Counted from the stretch's first letter, positions 36,713 through 45,101 are shown. The stretch: DNA of 64,000 bases from Candidatus Acidulidesulfobacter diazotrophicus (GCA_004195025.1 SGBB01000001.1:186001-250000), one strand, 5' to 3'. Notes: generated from the sequence alone by a model not told the origin. Program-made: numbers and translations.

Positions 36713-38197
36713 TTATTTTTTACTATCGGCTATATGTTTATTAATAATTGCTTCATATTTTTTTAATTCGGCTTCCGGCATTTCATTCAAATTATCCACA
36801 AAACCCTGCATTTCTTTTTTGACATCCTCCGGAATCTTATGAATTTCAAAAAATCTAATTTCCTCATTCTGCGGTTTATCGCCGATTTTTCTGTCCGATA
36901 AATTTTTTATAATCGCGCCTTTTCCGATAAATACTCCCCTGCCTATGTTTTTTTCGCCGCCTATCGCAAGATTGCCCGTCCAGAGGTCTTTCAACAGCAG
37001 AAGCATTAAGCCCTTATCCATATCCGTAGCCTTTTTAACTGTAATAACGAAGTTCTTAATATTCGACTCCTTCCCTATGGGAAAAACCGGCATGCTGTCG
37101 AAAAGCGCGGCGTTTATAACGCCGCCAGTAAATCTGTCTATTTTAATCCTGCTCTGAACTTCGCCGCAAACATCCTTGATTTCTACTTCCTCGACTATTA
37201 CCCTTGAAGGAATATCTACTTTTACTCCTTCTCTTACATTGGAGTTCCCAAAAAGGGCATCTATGAATATTTGCGATTTTTCAGATTCTCCCCTGCCATC
37301 CGCAATAGCCCTTATTATTCGCTCCGCCCTTGCCCTTAAGGCGCCTTTGATGGACGTCCCGGAAATCACATATTTTCCGGCAGATTTTAAATGAGAGGCA
37401 TCAGGCGCAGCGGGGTCGTCCGAATAACTTCTTATTATTAGAGAATTTTTAATGGCAAGCGAAACTTTTATGACAAAATCGTTCCCGTTAATATCGATAT
37501 TATTATACCAATTTATTAAGTCGGAATTATCTTTACAGTCTTTTGAGCTGTCCATAAAAGAATCGTTTAGCCATAACAGAATATCCTCTTTTTTATTAAA
37601 GCCTAAGAAAATTATCCTTCCGTCTTTTAATGCCGCCCTTCCAAGACCGGAGTTTGTTTTTGCTCCAAGGTTAATGCCGCCCTTTAATATTTTTAAAATG
37701 ATGCCGCCAACATTTTCAATCTCTTTAATAGAAACATCCCGGAGATCGGAAAATAAATCTATTTCTATTTTCAGCTTAAATTTAGCGCCTGCCCCGACAA
37801 CTTCATAGTCGAACTTCGAATTATTTTCGGCCATTCCGGTTTTTCCGCTTATTTTTACGCCGTCTCTCACTTCTATCGAATAACTATCTTCTGCAAGTGT
37901 TAAATCTGAACATGATAATATGGAAGCCGTTGTTTTTTCGTCGTCATAATCCCCGAATATCGAGCTAAATTGCGCATCGCTTATAAATTTTTCTACGCCA
38001 GAATTGAGGATTTCGTGAAATCTTTGTTTTAAAACTCCGACAAACGAAGTCGCAGGGATAAACGGAGCGCCTTTCTTGTCTTTTATAACATCGATATCGG
38101 TATTGTAATCTTCTCCGCAGCCTATAAGCAAAGGAGACGAGAGTTCTATATTGCCGCCTATAATAAGTTTTCCTAAAAGATGCTTATTCCTTTCCAT
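36713..38197 (-). CDS. Double Cas7 fusion (Cas7-2x type)
   Basis: Two RAMP/Cas7 units lie in one 494-residue chain. Unit 1 (about 1-205) has SPLLIGCGEDYNTDIDVIKD, PFIPATSFVGVLKQRF and the Gly-rich GAKTNSGLGRAAL. Unit 2 (about 235-440) has PDASHLKSAGKYVISGTSIKGALRARAERI, DRFTGGVINAALFD and LAIGGEKNIGRGVF. Each unit keeps an Asp at the place used for target-RNA cutting in Csm3/Cas7 (TDIDV; APDASHL). A double Cas7 is a hallmark of type III-Dv. Its end overlaps nothing, but its start overlaps the stop of csx10 by 14 bases. Confidence 0.85.
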   Translation of the reverse strand: MERNKHLLGKLIIGGNIELSSPLLIGCGEDYNTDIDVIKDKKGAPFIPATSFVGVLKQRFHEILNSGVEKFISDAQFSSIFGDYDDEKTTASILSCSDLTLAEDSYSIEVRDGVKISGKTGMAENNSKFDYEVVGAGAKFKLKIEIDLFSDLRDVSIKEIENVGGIILKILKGGINLGAKTNSGLGRAALKDGRIIFLGFNKKEDILLWLNDSFMDSSKDCKDNSDLINWYNNIDINGNDFVIKVSLAIKNSLIIRSYSDDPAAPDASHLKSAGKYVISGTSIKGALRARAERIIRAIADGRGESEKSQIFIDALFGNSNVREGVKVDIPSRVIVEEVEIKDVCGEVQSRIKIDRFTGGVINAALFDSMPVFPIGKESNIKNFVITVKKATDMDKGLMLLLLKDLWTGNLAIGGEKNIGRGVFIGKGAIIKNLSDRKIGDKPQNEEIRFFEIHKIPEDVKKEMQGFVDNLNEMPEAELKKYEAIINKHIADSKK

Positions 38198-39815
38198 TTT
38201 TACCGCCCCCAGTCTTTTTCTTATTCTTTCTCTTTAACTGGGTAAAAAAATTAACCAGATATATTTTTTGAAACATTATCAAACAATCTTCCATTAAGAT
38301 ATCGTTAATATTTAAGAAGTTAAATTTTTTCATAAACTTGGATATACCGTATTTTTCATCTTCATATATTTTTTTTATCTTTTCATCAATATGCTTCCCG
38401 TCTTTAAATTTTTCCAAAAAATCGTATAGGGATTCCTCGCCGGTGTAAGCATCCTTAATCTTATCTTTAGCGGTCTTCCTGAGTTTTTCCAATTTATCGT
38501 TAAAATTCCTTAGATTTCTCATACCTTTGGCAAACTCTCTCAATTTACCGGAAAGGGCGCCGGATATAATGCCATTTTTATCGCTTCCCTGAGCTTTTTC
38601 TATTGCCGAAATTACTAGTTCGTCTTTTATAACGTTTATTATTTTATCTTTAATAACATTTTTAGCAATATTTGTGGCGTTAACACATTTATCGCGCTTT
38701 AAAGTGCCGCCGATTTCATCGTTTTTTATTTCTAAGTCTTTTTTAATGTTTAAATTAAAAGAAACCGTGCCGAATCCTTCATTCGTTCTTTCTCCTATGC
38801 CGTAAATCTCAAAATCTCTAAAATTTTCAGGAAGCGTATCGTATTTTATTAAAAATGAAGAACCTGCCAAAAATACGTTTTCCATCGGCTTTCTGGCAGC
38901 CCATTTCCCTACAAAATTTTCGGCCGTGCCTTTTCTTATCGCCGACTTAATTATCTTGACATCAGAGCCTAAAGCCTTTTCTAAATCGCTTATATCGGCC
39001 GTTGAAAAACCTTTGTCGTTATAAACTATAGCGTCGGACAACATAGTCATAATGCATACCTTATCGTTTTCGAGCATAAAATATTTATCATTATCCGTAT
39101 TCCCCGCAATATCCTCCATGCCGGATATGCGCAATTCGGCATATCCATATTGCGCGGTTCTCGACCTTCCGAGATATGCTTTCAAAATCTTTAATTTACC
39201 GTCACCTGAAGGTTCGCTTATTTCGCTTATGAAATTCAAAAAACTTCTCAGGTTTTCTTCGTTTCCTATAATGTAAGATATAAAGGTCTGAAACGGGCAT
39301 ATCCATTCGTAGTTAAAGATTTCATTGTCTTTTTTATCGTTATTAATTGCGCCGTGAAAGCTCACTCCGGTATCTACGCTCACGGTTTTAATGAAACCGT
39401 CTTTTAAAATGCGGCCAAACTTGCGGACAGGCTGGAATTTATTTTTCATTTTATCGCTGCCTGATTTCCCATCTTCGCAGGATTGCATAAAATACTCTAT
39501 ACATTGGCCGCTTTCGTCGTGTTTTTTCTTCTGTATGGACAACGGCAATTGGTATGAAGGCAAAACGCCGCCATCGGATTCTATTCCTTTAAAAGCATTA
39601 CTGAATATAAGACCTCCTCGTAGAAAAAATTCGTAAAATAAATTATCGGCAGATTTATTTTTTTTAATATATTTGTTGGCAAATAATCCAATAATAGAGG
39701 TTCCGGTTAAATACAGCTTTGTTTCAGCCATATTCTGGTCGCCTGGAACGTCGGTCATTACCACAGGGGATTTAAGACTAATCGTTAATTTAACTCGTTT
39801 ATTGTACTCTGCCAT
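38184..39815 (-). CDS. csx10: Csx10 (Cas5-like) with long helical C-terminus
   Basis: This is a Cas5-type subunit that would cap the crRNA 5' tag. Csx10 features are the LYLTGTSIIGLFANKYI helix, SYQLPLSIQKKK, the signature AYLGRSRTAQYGYAEL and the Gly-rich GIGERTNEGFGTV. The last 160 or so residues are lysine-rich and helical and might supply the missing Cas11 small subunit. No separate cas11 is present. The ATG at 39815 is preferred because the protein then starts at MAEYNKRVKL and follows the cas7 stop. An in-frame ATG at 39884 would add 23 residues and overlap cas7. Confidence 0.82.
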   Translation of the reverse strand: MAEYNKRVKLTISLKSPVVMTDVPGDQNMAETKLYLTGTSIIGLFANKYIKKNKSADNLFYEFFLRGGLIFSNAFKGIESDGGVLPSYQLPLSIQKKKHDESGQCIEYFMQSCEDGKSGSDKMKNKFQPVRKFGRILKDGFIKTVSVDTGVSFHGAINNDKKDNEIFNYEWICPFQTFISYIIGNEENLRSFLNFISEISEPSGDGKLKILKAYLGRSRTAQYGYAELRISGMEDIAGNTDNDKYFMLENDKVCIMTMLSDAIVYNDKGFSTADISDLEKALGSDVKIIKSAIRKGTAENFVGKWAARKPMENVFLAGSSFLIKYDTLPENFRDFEIYGIGERTNEGFGTVSFNLNIKKDLEIKNDEIGGTLKRDKCVNATNIAKNVIKDKIINVIKDELVISAIEKAQGSDKNGIISGALSGKLREFAKGMRNLRNFNDKLEKLRKTAKDKIKDAYTGEESLYDFLEKFKDGKHIDEKIKKIYEDEKYGISKFMKKFNFLNINDILMEDCLIMFQKIYLVNFFTQLKRKNKKKTGGGKNGKE

Positions 39816-39843
39816 TTTATGATTCGGTCCGCCAATTAAGTTA

Positions 39844-40509
39844 TTATTCAAAGGGTTTAAATCGTAATATATCGCCGTTTTCATCTTTTATATAAATTTT
39901 AACCTCGCCGAAACCCCTGTTTCTCTTAGAGCCTATTTTTTTAGTAGCTGCACAAATATAAAGCAACTGGTCTATATATTTTTCATTGATTAAAAACGAA
40001 TTGCCAAAAACCATATTTTTATCAAGAACCCTAGTTGTTCTTAGCGAATGCCTTTTTGTTTTTCCAAGTTCCTGGTCAATGGATGTTTGCATCCTTACAT
40101 TCGTAAAATATGAAATAACGTCATCTTTAGAAATATTAAATACGTTAAATCCGGCGGTATTTTCCCCTCTCCCCGAAAAAAGCGAACCGAAAAATTCTCT
40201 GGTTTTTTCGTAATCCTCAATATAAAGATTTGGAACGATAAAATTCGCGGCAGATTGCCAATCGTTTCTGCCTTGTTTACCAAAAATATCATCTATATTA
40301 ATTTCTAATTTAATATTTGCTCTTTTAAAAATATTGGATAAAATCTCGCCGGATTCCCTTAGAACACCTTTTAGTCTTTTTGCCGGAATATATGGCAGGC
40401 CGACATCGTCAAAAACAATATCTGTATCGATGATAGCCCCGTAACCCCTATCCGAAGCTATCGATGCATCGGATAGCAGTTCCATAGAAAGCTGGTATTG
40501 TTTAGCCAT
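39844..40509 (-). CDS. cas7: Single Cas7-type RAMP subunit
   Basis: This 221-residue backbone subunit of the Csm3/Cmr4 kind has SDASIASDRGYGAIIDTDIVFDD followed by GLPYIPAKRLKGVLRESGEIL, and the Gly-rich KKIGSKRNRGFGEVKI near the end. The Asp of IDTDIV lies where Csm3 has its target-cleavage residue. The FFGSLFSGRGEN and SLRTTRVLD segments form the thumb region. It overlaps cas10 by eight bases and is immediately followed by csx10. Confidence 0.85.
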   Translation of the reverse strand: MAKQYQLSMELLSDASIASDRGYGAIIDTDIVFDDVGLPYIPAKRLKGVLRESGEILSNIFKRANIKLEINIDDIFGKQGRNDWQSAANFIVPNLYIEDYEKTREFFGSLFSGRGENTAGFNVFNISKDDVISYFTNVRMQTSIDQELGKTKRHSLRTTRVLDKNMVFGNSFLINEKYIDQLLYICAATKKIGSKRNRGFGEVKIYIKDENGDILRFKPFE

Positions 40510-42001
40510 TTAATCTTCCTCTTTTTATTATGTAGTCCGGTAAAATTTCGATAAGCTCTATAAGGTCTAAATAAGGCGTTCTTTGTCCATTATAAAAATC
40601 GTCCGAATAATCTGTTCCCAAGATAGATTTGGGTATCAAAAAACTTTTTTTATTTAAATCATCCGAACTTGCTTCAGTGCTTGCCCTCATCGACATATGA
40701 TGTAAAAAATTTTTTCTCTCAGACGTAGTCTTGCTTAAAATCGCCCTTAACTCTTTTATTTTGGATTCGGCCAATTCACTCATATCATGCAATGGTTCGA
40801 TTAGTTTTTCCAGTTCGTCAATATTATAAGGACGCATATACATTTTGCCATAGTTATTTTCATAATGATTTTGTCTTATTTCGCTAAGTTCTCCAGAAAT
40901 TCCGCTATAAAACATCTGAAAATCTATATAAGAACCTTCATTTTTATCCTTTTTCATCTTGTCTTTTGCATTGGTTAATAATTCTTCGGCTATTTTCTGG
41001 ATTCTGTAAATAGGATATTTTGCATGCGCTATTGCAACACCGGCACATGCGGATATCGGCTCCCCATCGGAAACTTTTTTATTTTCGAAAAATTTCAAAA
41101 ATTTATATGCAAAATAAACGCCCATACTTCCATGGCAAATAAAACCAACATCGTCGCCGCCTAAAACAATAGGGCGAAGAGGAAGTATCCTTTTACCTTT
41201 TTCAGACTCTATGTTGATTTCTTTTTCTATCTCGCTGAATTCGCCGTCTATTATTTTTAATAAATCATCAAAAGATTCTTCTACTGCTTTCCTTAGCGTA
41301 ATCGAAAGTTTTTTCTTTTTCTCTAATGTCTCCTGACTCATAAACCTGTCAGACATGCTGTTGCCATCGATAGCCACAAAGGCTATGTGGGAATCTTCGT
41401 TTTTCTTATGCCCTAATTTATCCAGCTCGTCGGTAAAACAATACTTATCGCCTAAATTATTTTTCTTTAAAATATCCTGCATTTTATTGTTGCCGGCTTT
41501 GGCATTTTTTAATTTCGAAAAAGAAGAATATGAAATATAAGAAGTATCTTCGTATACTTCCGCAGATAAGCCCGTTCTGTTGCATTCAGCCGTGACACCG
41601 TGCGAAGGAATATTTGATATGGGTATAAAAATATTTTTTGATTCTTGAAGTTTCCTATAAGTTTTATCCAGGTTGCTTCCGTCAAATTCGCAATCCATGC
41701 CAATACCCAGATCTATTCCGGGATAGCATTCCAGTACATTGAGGGTAAATTCTTTTAGCGTTTCGGCAACAGTATCCTTATCGTCGTCAAAAACAAGTAT
41801 AGCATTTCCGCCGGCCTCATAGCCGTTTTCCAATGCTTTTTCGAAACAGATATTATATTTTCCGTTATTTTTATATTTATACTGGTTAAAAAGTCCTTCT
41901 ATAATTGACGATGCACCTATATTTTCTTTAAGTTTGTTTGAGGCATAAATATATTTTTGTATCGACATTACATCTATGATTACGCTTATTTGTTTACCCA
42001 T
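40502..42001 (-). CDS. cas10: Cas10 without HD domain, cyclase motif intact
   Basis: This is the large subunit and signal synthase of the type III complex. The protein starts directly with the first palm domain (SIQKYIYASNKLKENIGASSII at about 13-33). There is no N-terminal HD nuclease. The second palm has IDGNSMSDRF at 211-220 and the catalytic GGDD at 281-284. The C-terminal helical domain follows. At 499 residues it is short for Cas10. Loss of HD with a retained GGDD is typical of type III-D. It should make cyclic oligoadenylate but not cut DNA. Confidence 0.92.
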   Translation of the reverse strand: MGKQISVIIDVMSIQKYIYASNKLKENIGASSIIEGLFNQYKYKNNGKYNICFEKALENGYEAGGNAILVFDDDKDTVAETLKEFTLNVLECYPGIDLGIGMDCEFDGSNLDKTYRKLQESKNIFIPISNIPSHGVTAECNRTGLSAEVYEDTSYISYSSFSKLKNAKAGNNKMQDILKKNNLGDKYCFTDELDKLGHKKNEDSHIAFVAIDGNSMSDRFMSQETLEKKKKLSITLRKAVEESFDDLLKIIDGEFSEIEKEINIESEKGKRILPLRPIVLGGDDVGFICHGSMGVYFAYKFLKFFENKKVSDGEPISACAGVAIAHAKYPIYRIQKIAEELLTNAKDKMKKDKNEGSYIDFQMFYSGISGELSEIRQNHYENNYGKMYMRPYNIDELEKLIEPLHDMSELAESKIKELRAILSKTTSERKNFLHHMSMRASTEASSDDLNKKSFLIPKSILGTDYSDDFYNGQRTPYLDLIELIEILPDYIIKRGRLNG

Positions 42002-42965
42002 TTGCGTTCACCTCGACCATTCCCAGTCCGAAGCTGACGTTTTTCCCGATGCCGAAAAGTTCCGCCGCTTTAAGAAGCGATAGTTCCGCTTCGGAAAACA
42101 GCCCCTTCACCGTTGCAGTCCCGACCAAGCCGCCCATCTTCATGCTCTGTTTCTGCCTTGCCGAATACCTTGAGTAATCAGTCCATTTTAAATCTGCGTT
42201 AAATTCCTTATCTTTCGTTATGGAATCTACAAAATCGCCGTCAAACCCTTTATGGCTGCCATTATCCCTGCCAACGGAATTTTCGTCCCCGCCGCCGAAA
42301 AAATCGCTAAGAATATTAATTCTGCGCACCGCGGCATGGATAAGGTCTTTATATGTTATGAGCGATAAATATTTTCCGTTATGCTGGATTCTAACCGGCG
42401 TTAAAAAATTAATCTTGACGGTTTTTAACCCGCCCCCCTCCGAAGCGTTTAAATCATGTGCGCCGACAGGGTTTATATCCCAGACTTCCGGCTCGGCGTT
42501 CTTGCAGGAATAATTTGCCTTGTCCATAATGGGTACGCCCCGGCAGATTACATCGTCGATATCGAACCTGAACCGTTCTTTTAGTATTCCTGATTTCCCG
42601 ATATTAATCATGGTCAGAAGTATGTAAGGAAAATACTTTACGCCCATTCCAATTAAGACTACATCGAGCATAAGCCTGTCAACGGCCGTGCCTGCGGCAG
42701 CGCCGGAATACACTATATAAGGATGCGTCGCTTTATTTCTTCCCTCGAGAATCCCGTTGTTTTTCTCTATAGGGGTTTCGAATACCGAAGAGTAAATACA
42801 GGAAGCCTTTAAGATGCAGTCAGGACATTCACAGTTTTTGAGAACGCAGGTAATTTTTCTTAATTGAAATCCTATGTTGTTGCGGAATATAAAAGATGGC
42901 AGGGAGCGGAATGCAACCCTTTTCTCAAAAACTAAGCTAAATGAATATCTGTTGTATTCGAGCAT
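41994..42965 (-). CDS. cas6: Cas6 crRNA-processing endoribonuclease
   Basis: It cleaves the pre-crRNA in each repeat. Two RAMP folds are suggested. The N-terminal part has a four-Cys cluster (CVLKNCECPDCILKASC), which is unusual for Cas6 and reminiscent of the Cas6-like PF10040 group. The C-terminal part has the family motif MKMGGLVGTATVKG followed by LLKAAELFGIGKNVSFGLGMVEV, the Gly-rich RNA-binding loop. The length of 323 residues is at the upper end. It overlaps cas10 by eight bases and is second in the operon. Confidence 0.85.
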   Translation of the reverse strand: MLEYNRYSFSLVFEKRVAFRSLPSFIFRNNIGFQLRKITCVLKNCECPDCILKASCIYSSVFETPIEKNNGILEGRNKATHPYIVYSGAAAGTAVDRLMLDVVLIGMGVKYFPYILLTMINIGKSGILKERFRFDIDDVICRGVPIMDKANYSCKNAEPEVWDINPVGAHDLNASEGGGLKTVKINFLTPVRIQHNGKYLSLITYKDLIHAAVRRINILSDFFGGGDENSVGRDNGSHKGFDGDFVDSITKDKEFNADLKWTDYSRYSARQKQSMKMGGLVGTATVKGLFSEAELSLLKAAELFGIGKNVSFGLGMVEVNANG

Positions 42966-43014
42966 TTTAAGGCCTATAAATTTATAATCAGATTATATTT
43001 TATAGTTGCAGCTC

Positions 43015-43329
43015 CTAATGTTTTGCGACTATTACCTCTAACATTTCGTTTTTAAACCTGACTTCGTGGAAATTATGAACAACCACATGAAAGGCGACTA
43101 AATAAACGGGAATTGCGGTCGCGCCGGTTAATACTACCGAGTCTTTATCCTTAATATCCGCGCTGCCGTCTTTAAATCTCCGCCTTATATTCTTAACATG
43201 CTCCGAAATGTTATCTCCGATAAGGTTCAGGTTGTCCTGATTCAATTCGAACGACTTCCTGCCCCCAAAGCTTTCGATTTTTATTCCGAGGTATATCTCC
43301 TTGTTTTCTAAGCTTAAATCTAGTTCCAT
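43015..43329 (-). CDS. Small Csx3-like candidate ring nuclease
   Basis: This is a 104-residue protein and the first gene of the effector operon. The second half (SVVLTGATAIPVYLVAF, then VVVHNF, ending EVIVAKH) has the layout of Csx3 (Crn3): a strand with a Gly loop, P-x-x-L, a helix, a His-containing segment and a C-terminal VxVxxH. The first half is more variable. Csx3 degrades cA4 and would damp the Card1-like and membrane CARF effectors. Conservation is weak and the catalytic residues cannot be assigned by eye, so other ring-nuclease families remain possible. Confidence 0.4.
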   Translation of the reverse strand: MELDLSLENKEIYLGIKIESFGGRKSFELNQDNLNLIGDNISEHVKNIRRRFKDGSADIKDKDSVVLTGATAIPVYLVAFHVVVHNFHEVRFKNEMLEVIVAKH

Positions 43330-43401
43330 ATCTTAAAGTGTTAAATTTTATTATCGCCTAAATTATTTATTTCTTGACTAGATAATACATGGATTCGCTA
43401 T

Positions 43402-43425
43402 ATGCCTGCTTTGTATAGCAGGCAT
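43402..43425 (-). promoter_or_regulatory. Hairpin in the cas operon leader
   Basis: The arms ATGCCTGCT and AGCAGGCAT enclose a six-base loop. It lies between the predicted transcription start (about 43440) and the first ATG (43329), so it would be in the 5' UTR. No U-run follows on the minus strand, so it is not a standard terminator in that direction. Confidence 0.5.
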
Positions 43426-43446
43426 TCTTTATTTACAATATTTACA

Positions 43447-43475
43447 ATTAAATTACTTCGTCCGCTTAATGTCAA
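43447..43475 (-). promoter_or_regulatory. Sigma70-type promoter of the cas operon
   Basis: Read on the minus strand: TTGACA (43475-43470), 17 bases, TTTAAT (43452-43447). The -35 box is perfect, the spacing is ideal and the -10 box has four of six consensus bases. It lies 118 bases before the first ATG of the operon. Confidence 0.7.
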
Positions 43476-43481
43476 GCAAAA

Positions 43482-43536
43482 AAATATTTCCGAAAATATT
43501 TCTATTTTAAAAACAATATTTCCGAAATATTGTTTT
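43482..43536. promoter_or_regulatory. Two palindromic operator-like sites
   Basis: Site 1 (43482-43501) is a near-palindrome around ATATTTCCGAAAATAT. Site 2 (43510-43536) is a perfect palindrome with 13-base arms, AAAACAATATTTC and its complement. Both share the core ATATTTCCGAAA. Their centres are about 31-32 bases apart (three helical turns). They sit immediately upstream of the -35 box of the cas promoter, a place suited to an activator or cooperative repressor. Confidence 0.6.
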
Positions 43537-43586
43537 TATAGCGCATAATTTATTTTCCCTGCATAATAATAATCAGATAATAATTC

Positions 43587-43607
43587 CCGGCTAAATTGTT
43601 TAGCCGG
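43587..43607. repeat. Short perfect hairpin beside the IS
   Basis: CCGGCTAAA-TTG-TTTAGCCGG forms a perfect nine-base-pair stem eight bases from the left end of the insertion sequence. It may be a terminator remnant or a target preference. No U-run is next to it. Confidence 0.5.
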
Positions 43608-43615
43608 ATTATATT

Positions 43616-45101
43616 CCTAACTTCTCTCCCTTTTTTATACACTACATCCAAGTAGTTTTAAAATAACCCCCTGTTCTTTAGTAAGCGCAACGGTTTTAGA
43701 CCAGTTAAAATTTTCTTTGATGGACGATAGCTCTACTTTATAGACCGGGGATAGTTTTTCTAATGCGTCTGTTGCCGATATGCCGGAGGGAGCCAATTTG
43801 TTTTTTATGTAAGAAAGTAGGGAATAGGCTATATAACAGATTTTTACGTGAGCTTTAATATGACTCATTCTGTATTTTCTTATAGGGTTAAGATTAATAG
43901 AGCTTTTTAACTCTTTAAATGCTTTTTCCACGATATCTTTTTCGTAATATATTTTTATAACTTCAATGTTTGAAAGTTTCGTCGTATGGTAAATCAGTGA
44001 ATATCCCATATATCTTGCTTCATTAGAATCGAATCTGCCGGATTCTATCGCATGGTTTCTTTTGATAAGCTCTATTTCAGGATTATAAACGGCAATAAGT
44101 TTACCTTCCATAAAATCAAAATCCTTTGCATAGACTTTAGTGTTTTTTAGTTTTATAAGACAGTCTGGTGTATAAATCTTTTCTCTGTCTATATTGAGAT
44201 AATTTTTTTTAATCTTTGCGTTAAGCCTTAAACCTGTTATTATTTTTTGATTTATATTTCTTAAATCCGATATTGTTTCGTAGCTTATCATGCCTCTATC
44301 TACTACGATGAAATTAAACTTTTTTAAACGGGTTTCTGATAAAAGATCCTGAAATATATTCATATTGTTTATATTGCCTTCATATGTTTTATGCATTATA
44401 GGAAAGCCTTCTTCCTTGGTAACCGCCAAAGCTATCTGAAGCAGTTTGTCGTATTTTCCGTCTTTGCCTTTTCTTGCTTTCCAGAAAGCTTCGCTTCCCG
44501 AGAAATAGGTGTCGGTTATATCGAGTATTAATGCATTTTTTTCTTTGCGGGTTGACAATTTTTCGAATATCTTTTTTTCTATTTCTTCGAAATCTAATTC
44601 TTCAAGTTCATCTAATGCTTTATATAAATCTTTGTCTATTAAATTTTTAATGCCTAAAAGTTCTTTCAGGGTGGTTTGTTCTAAATATTCAGGAAGTCTG
44701 TAAATAGATTTGCGGCAGATAATATGCGTATAAACTAAAAGTAAAATATATTTTGCATAGTTGCCTAAAACTTCCGTTAATCCGAGTTCTTTAGAAATAT
44801 CATGGAGTATTTTATAGTCCAGATACTTTTTTACGGATTTTATTTCTATGCCGCTTGAATCCACTCTTCTTACAACTTCTCCTGCCACCTCTTTGCCGAT
44901 ATATCTTATTACCTTCTGTTTTACTTTTTTACCTTCGCGGTAATTTTCGACCTCGGCAAGATAAACGGCATTTTTCTTTTTTATTTTTCTTATAAAAGAC
45001 ATAGTGTATATATTATACACTACACAAATAAAATGTCAATAGAAAAATAGTTAAAATAAAGGATTTTTTATGTGGTGTATAAAAAAGTGGGAGAAGTTAG
45101 G
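43616..45101 (-). mobile_element. IS1634-like insertion sequence
   Basis: This is a 1486-base element with related inverted ends. The left end reads CCTAACTTCTCTCCC and continues TTTTTTATACACTACA; the right end, read inward, is CCTAACTTCTCCCAC and continues TTTTTTATACACCACA. It holds one transposase gene covering almost all of its length. The ends match at most positions over 31 bases. I could not define a target duplication with certainty. It lies just upstream of the cas operon control region, with both genes on the minus strand. Confidence 0.85.
43635..45002 (-). CDS. IS1634-family DDE transposase
   Basis: This transposase of about 455 residues has the fold of the IS4/IS1634 group. The catalytic acidic residues fit LILDITDTYFSG (first Asp), FIVVDRGMIS (second Asp) and the YYEKDIVEKAFKELKS motif, which is the Y-(2)-R/K-(3)-E(6)-K type element with Glu. 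The frame is intact, so it may still be active. ATG at 45002 is preferred. A longer in-frame start lies at 45020. Confidence 0.85.
   Translation of the reverse strand: MSFIRKIKKKNAVYLAEVENYREGKKVKQKVIRYIGKEVAGEVVRRVDSSGIEIKSVKKYLDYKILHDISKELGLTEVLGNYAKYILLLVYTHIICRKSIYRLPEYLEQTTLKELLGIKNLIDKDLYKALDELEELDFEEIEKKIFEKLSTRKEKNALILDITDTYFSGSEAFWKARKGKDGKYDKLLQIALAVTKEEGFPIMHKTYEGNINNMNIFQDLLSETRLKKFNFIVVDRGMISYETISDLRNINQKIITGLRLNAKIKKNYLNIDREKIYTPDCLIKLKNTKVYAKDFDFMEGKLIAVYNPEIELIKRNHAIESGRFDSNEARYMGYSLIYHTTKLSNIEVIKIYYEKDIVEKAFKELKSSINLNPIRKYRMSHIKAHVKICYIAYSLLSYIKNKLAPSGISATDALEKLSPVYKVELSSIKENFNWSKTVALTKEQGVILKLLGCSV

Noticed and set aside
40502-42001. Cas10 as an ordinary GGDEF diguanylate cyclase
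   Set aside because: The motif is GGDD, the protein starts with the Cas10 palm motif QKYIYASNKLKENIGAS and lies in a cas operon.
43402-43425. Intrinsic terminator upstream of the cas operon
   Set aside because: The minus strand lacks a U-run after the hairpin and no gene ends nearby on the plus strand; kept as a leader hairpin.
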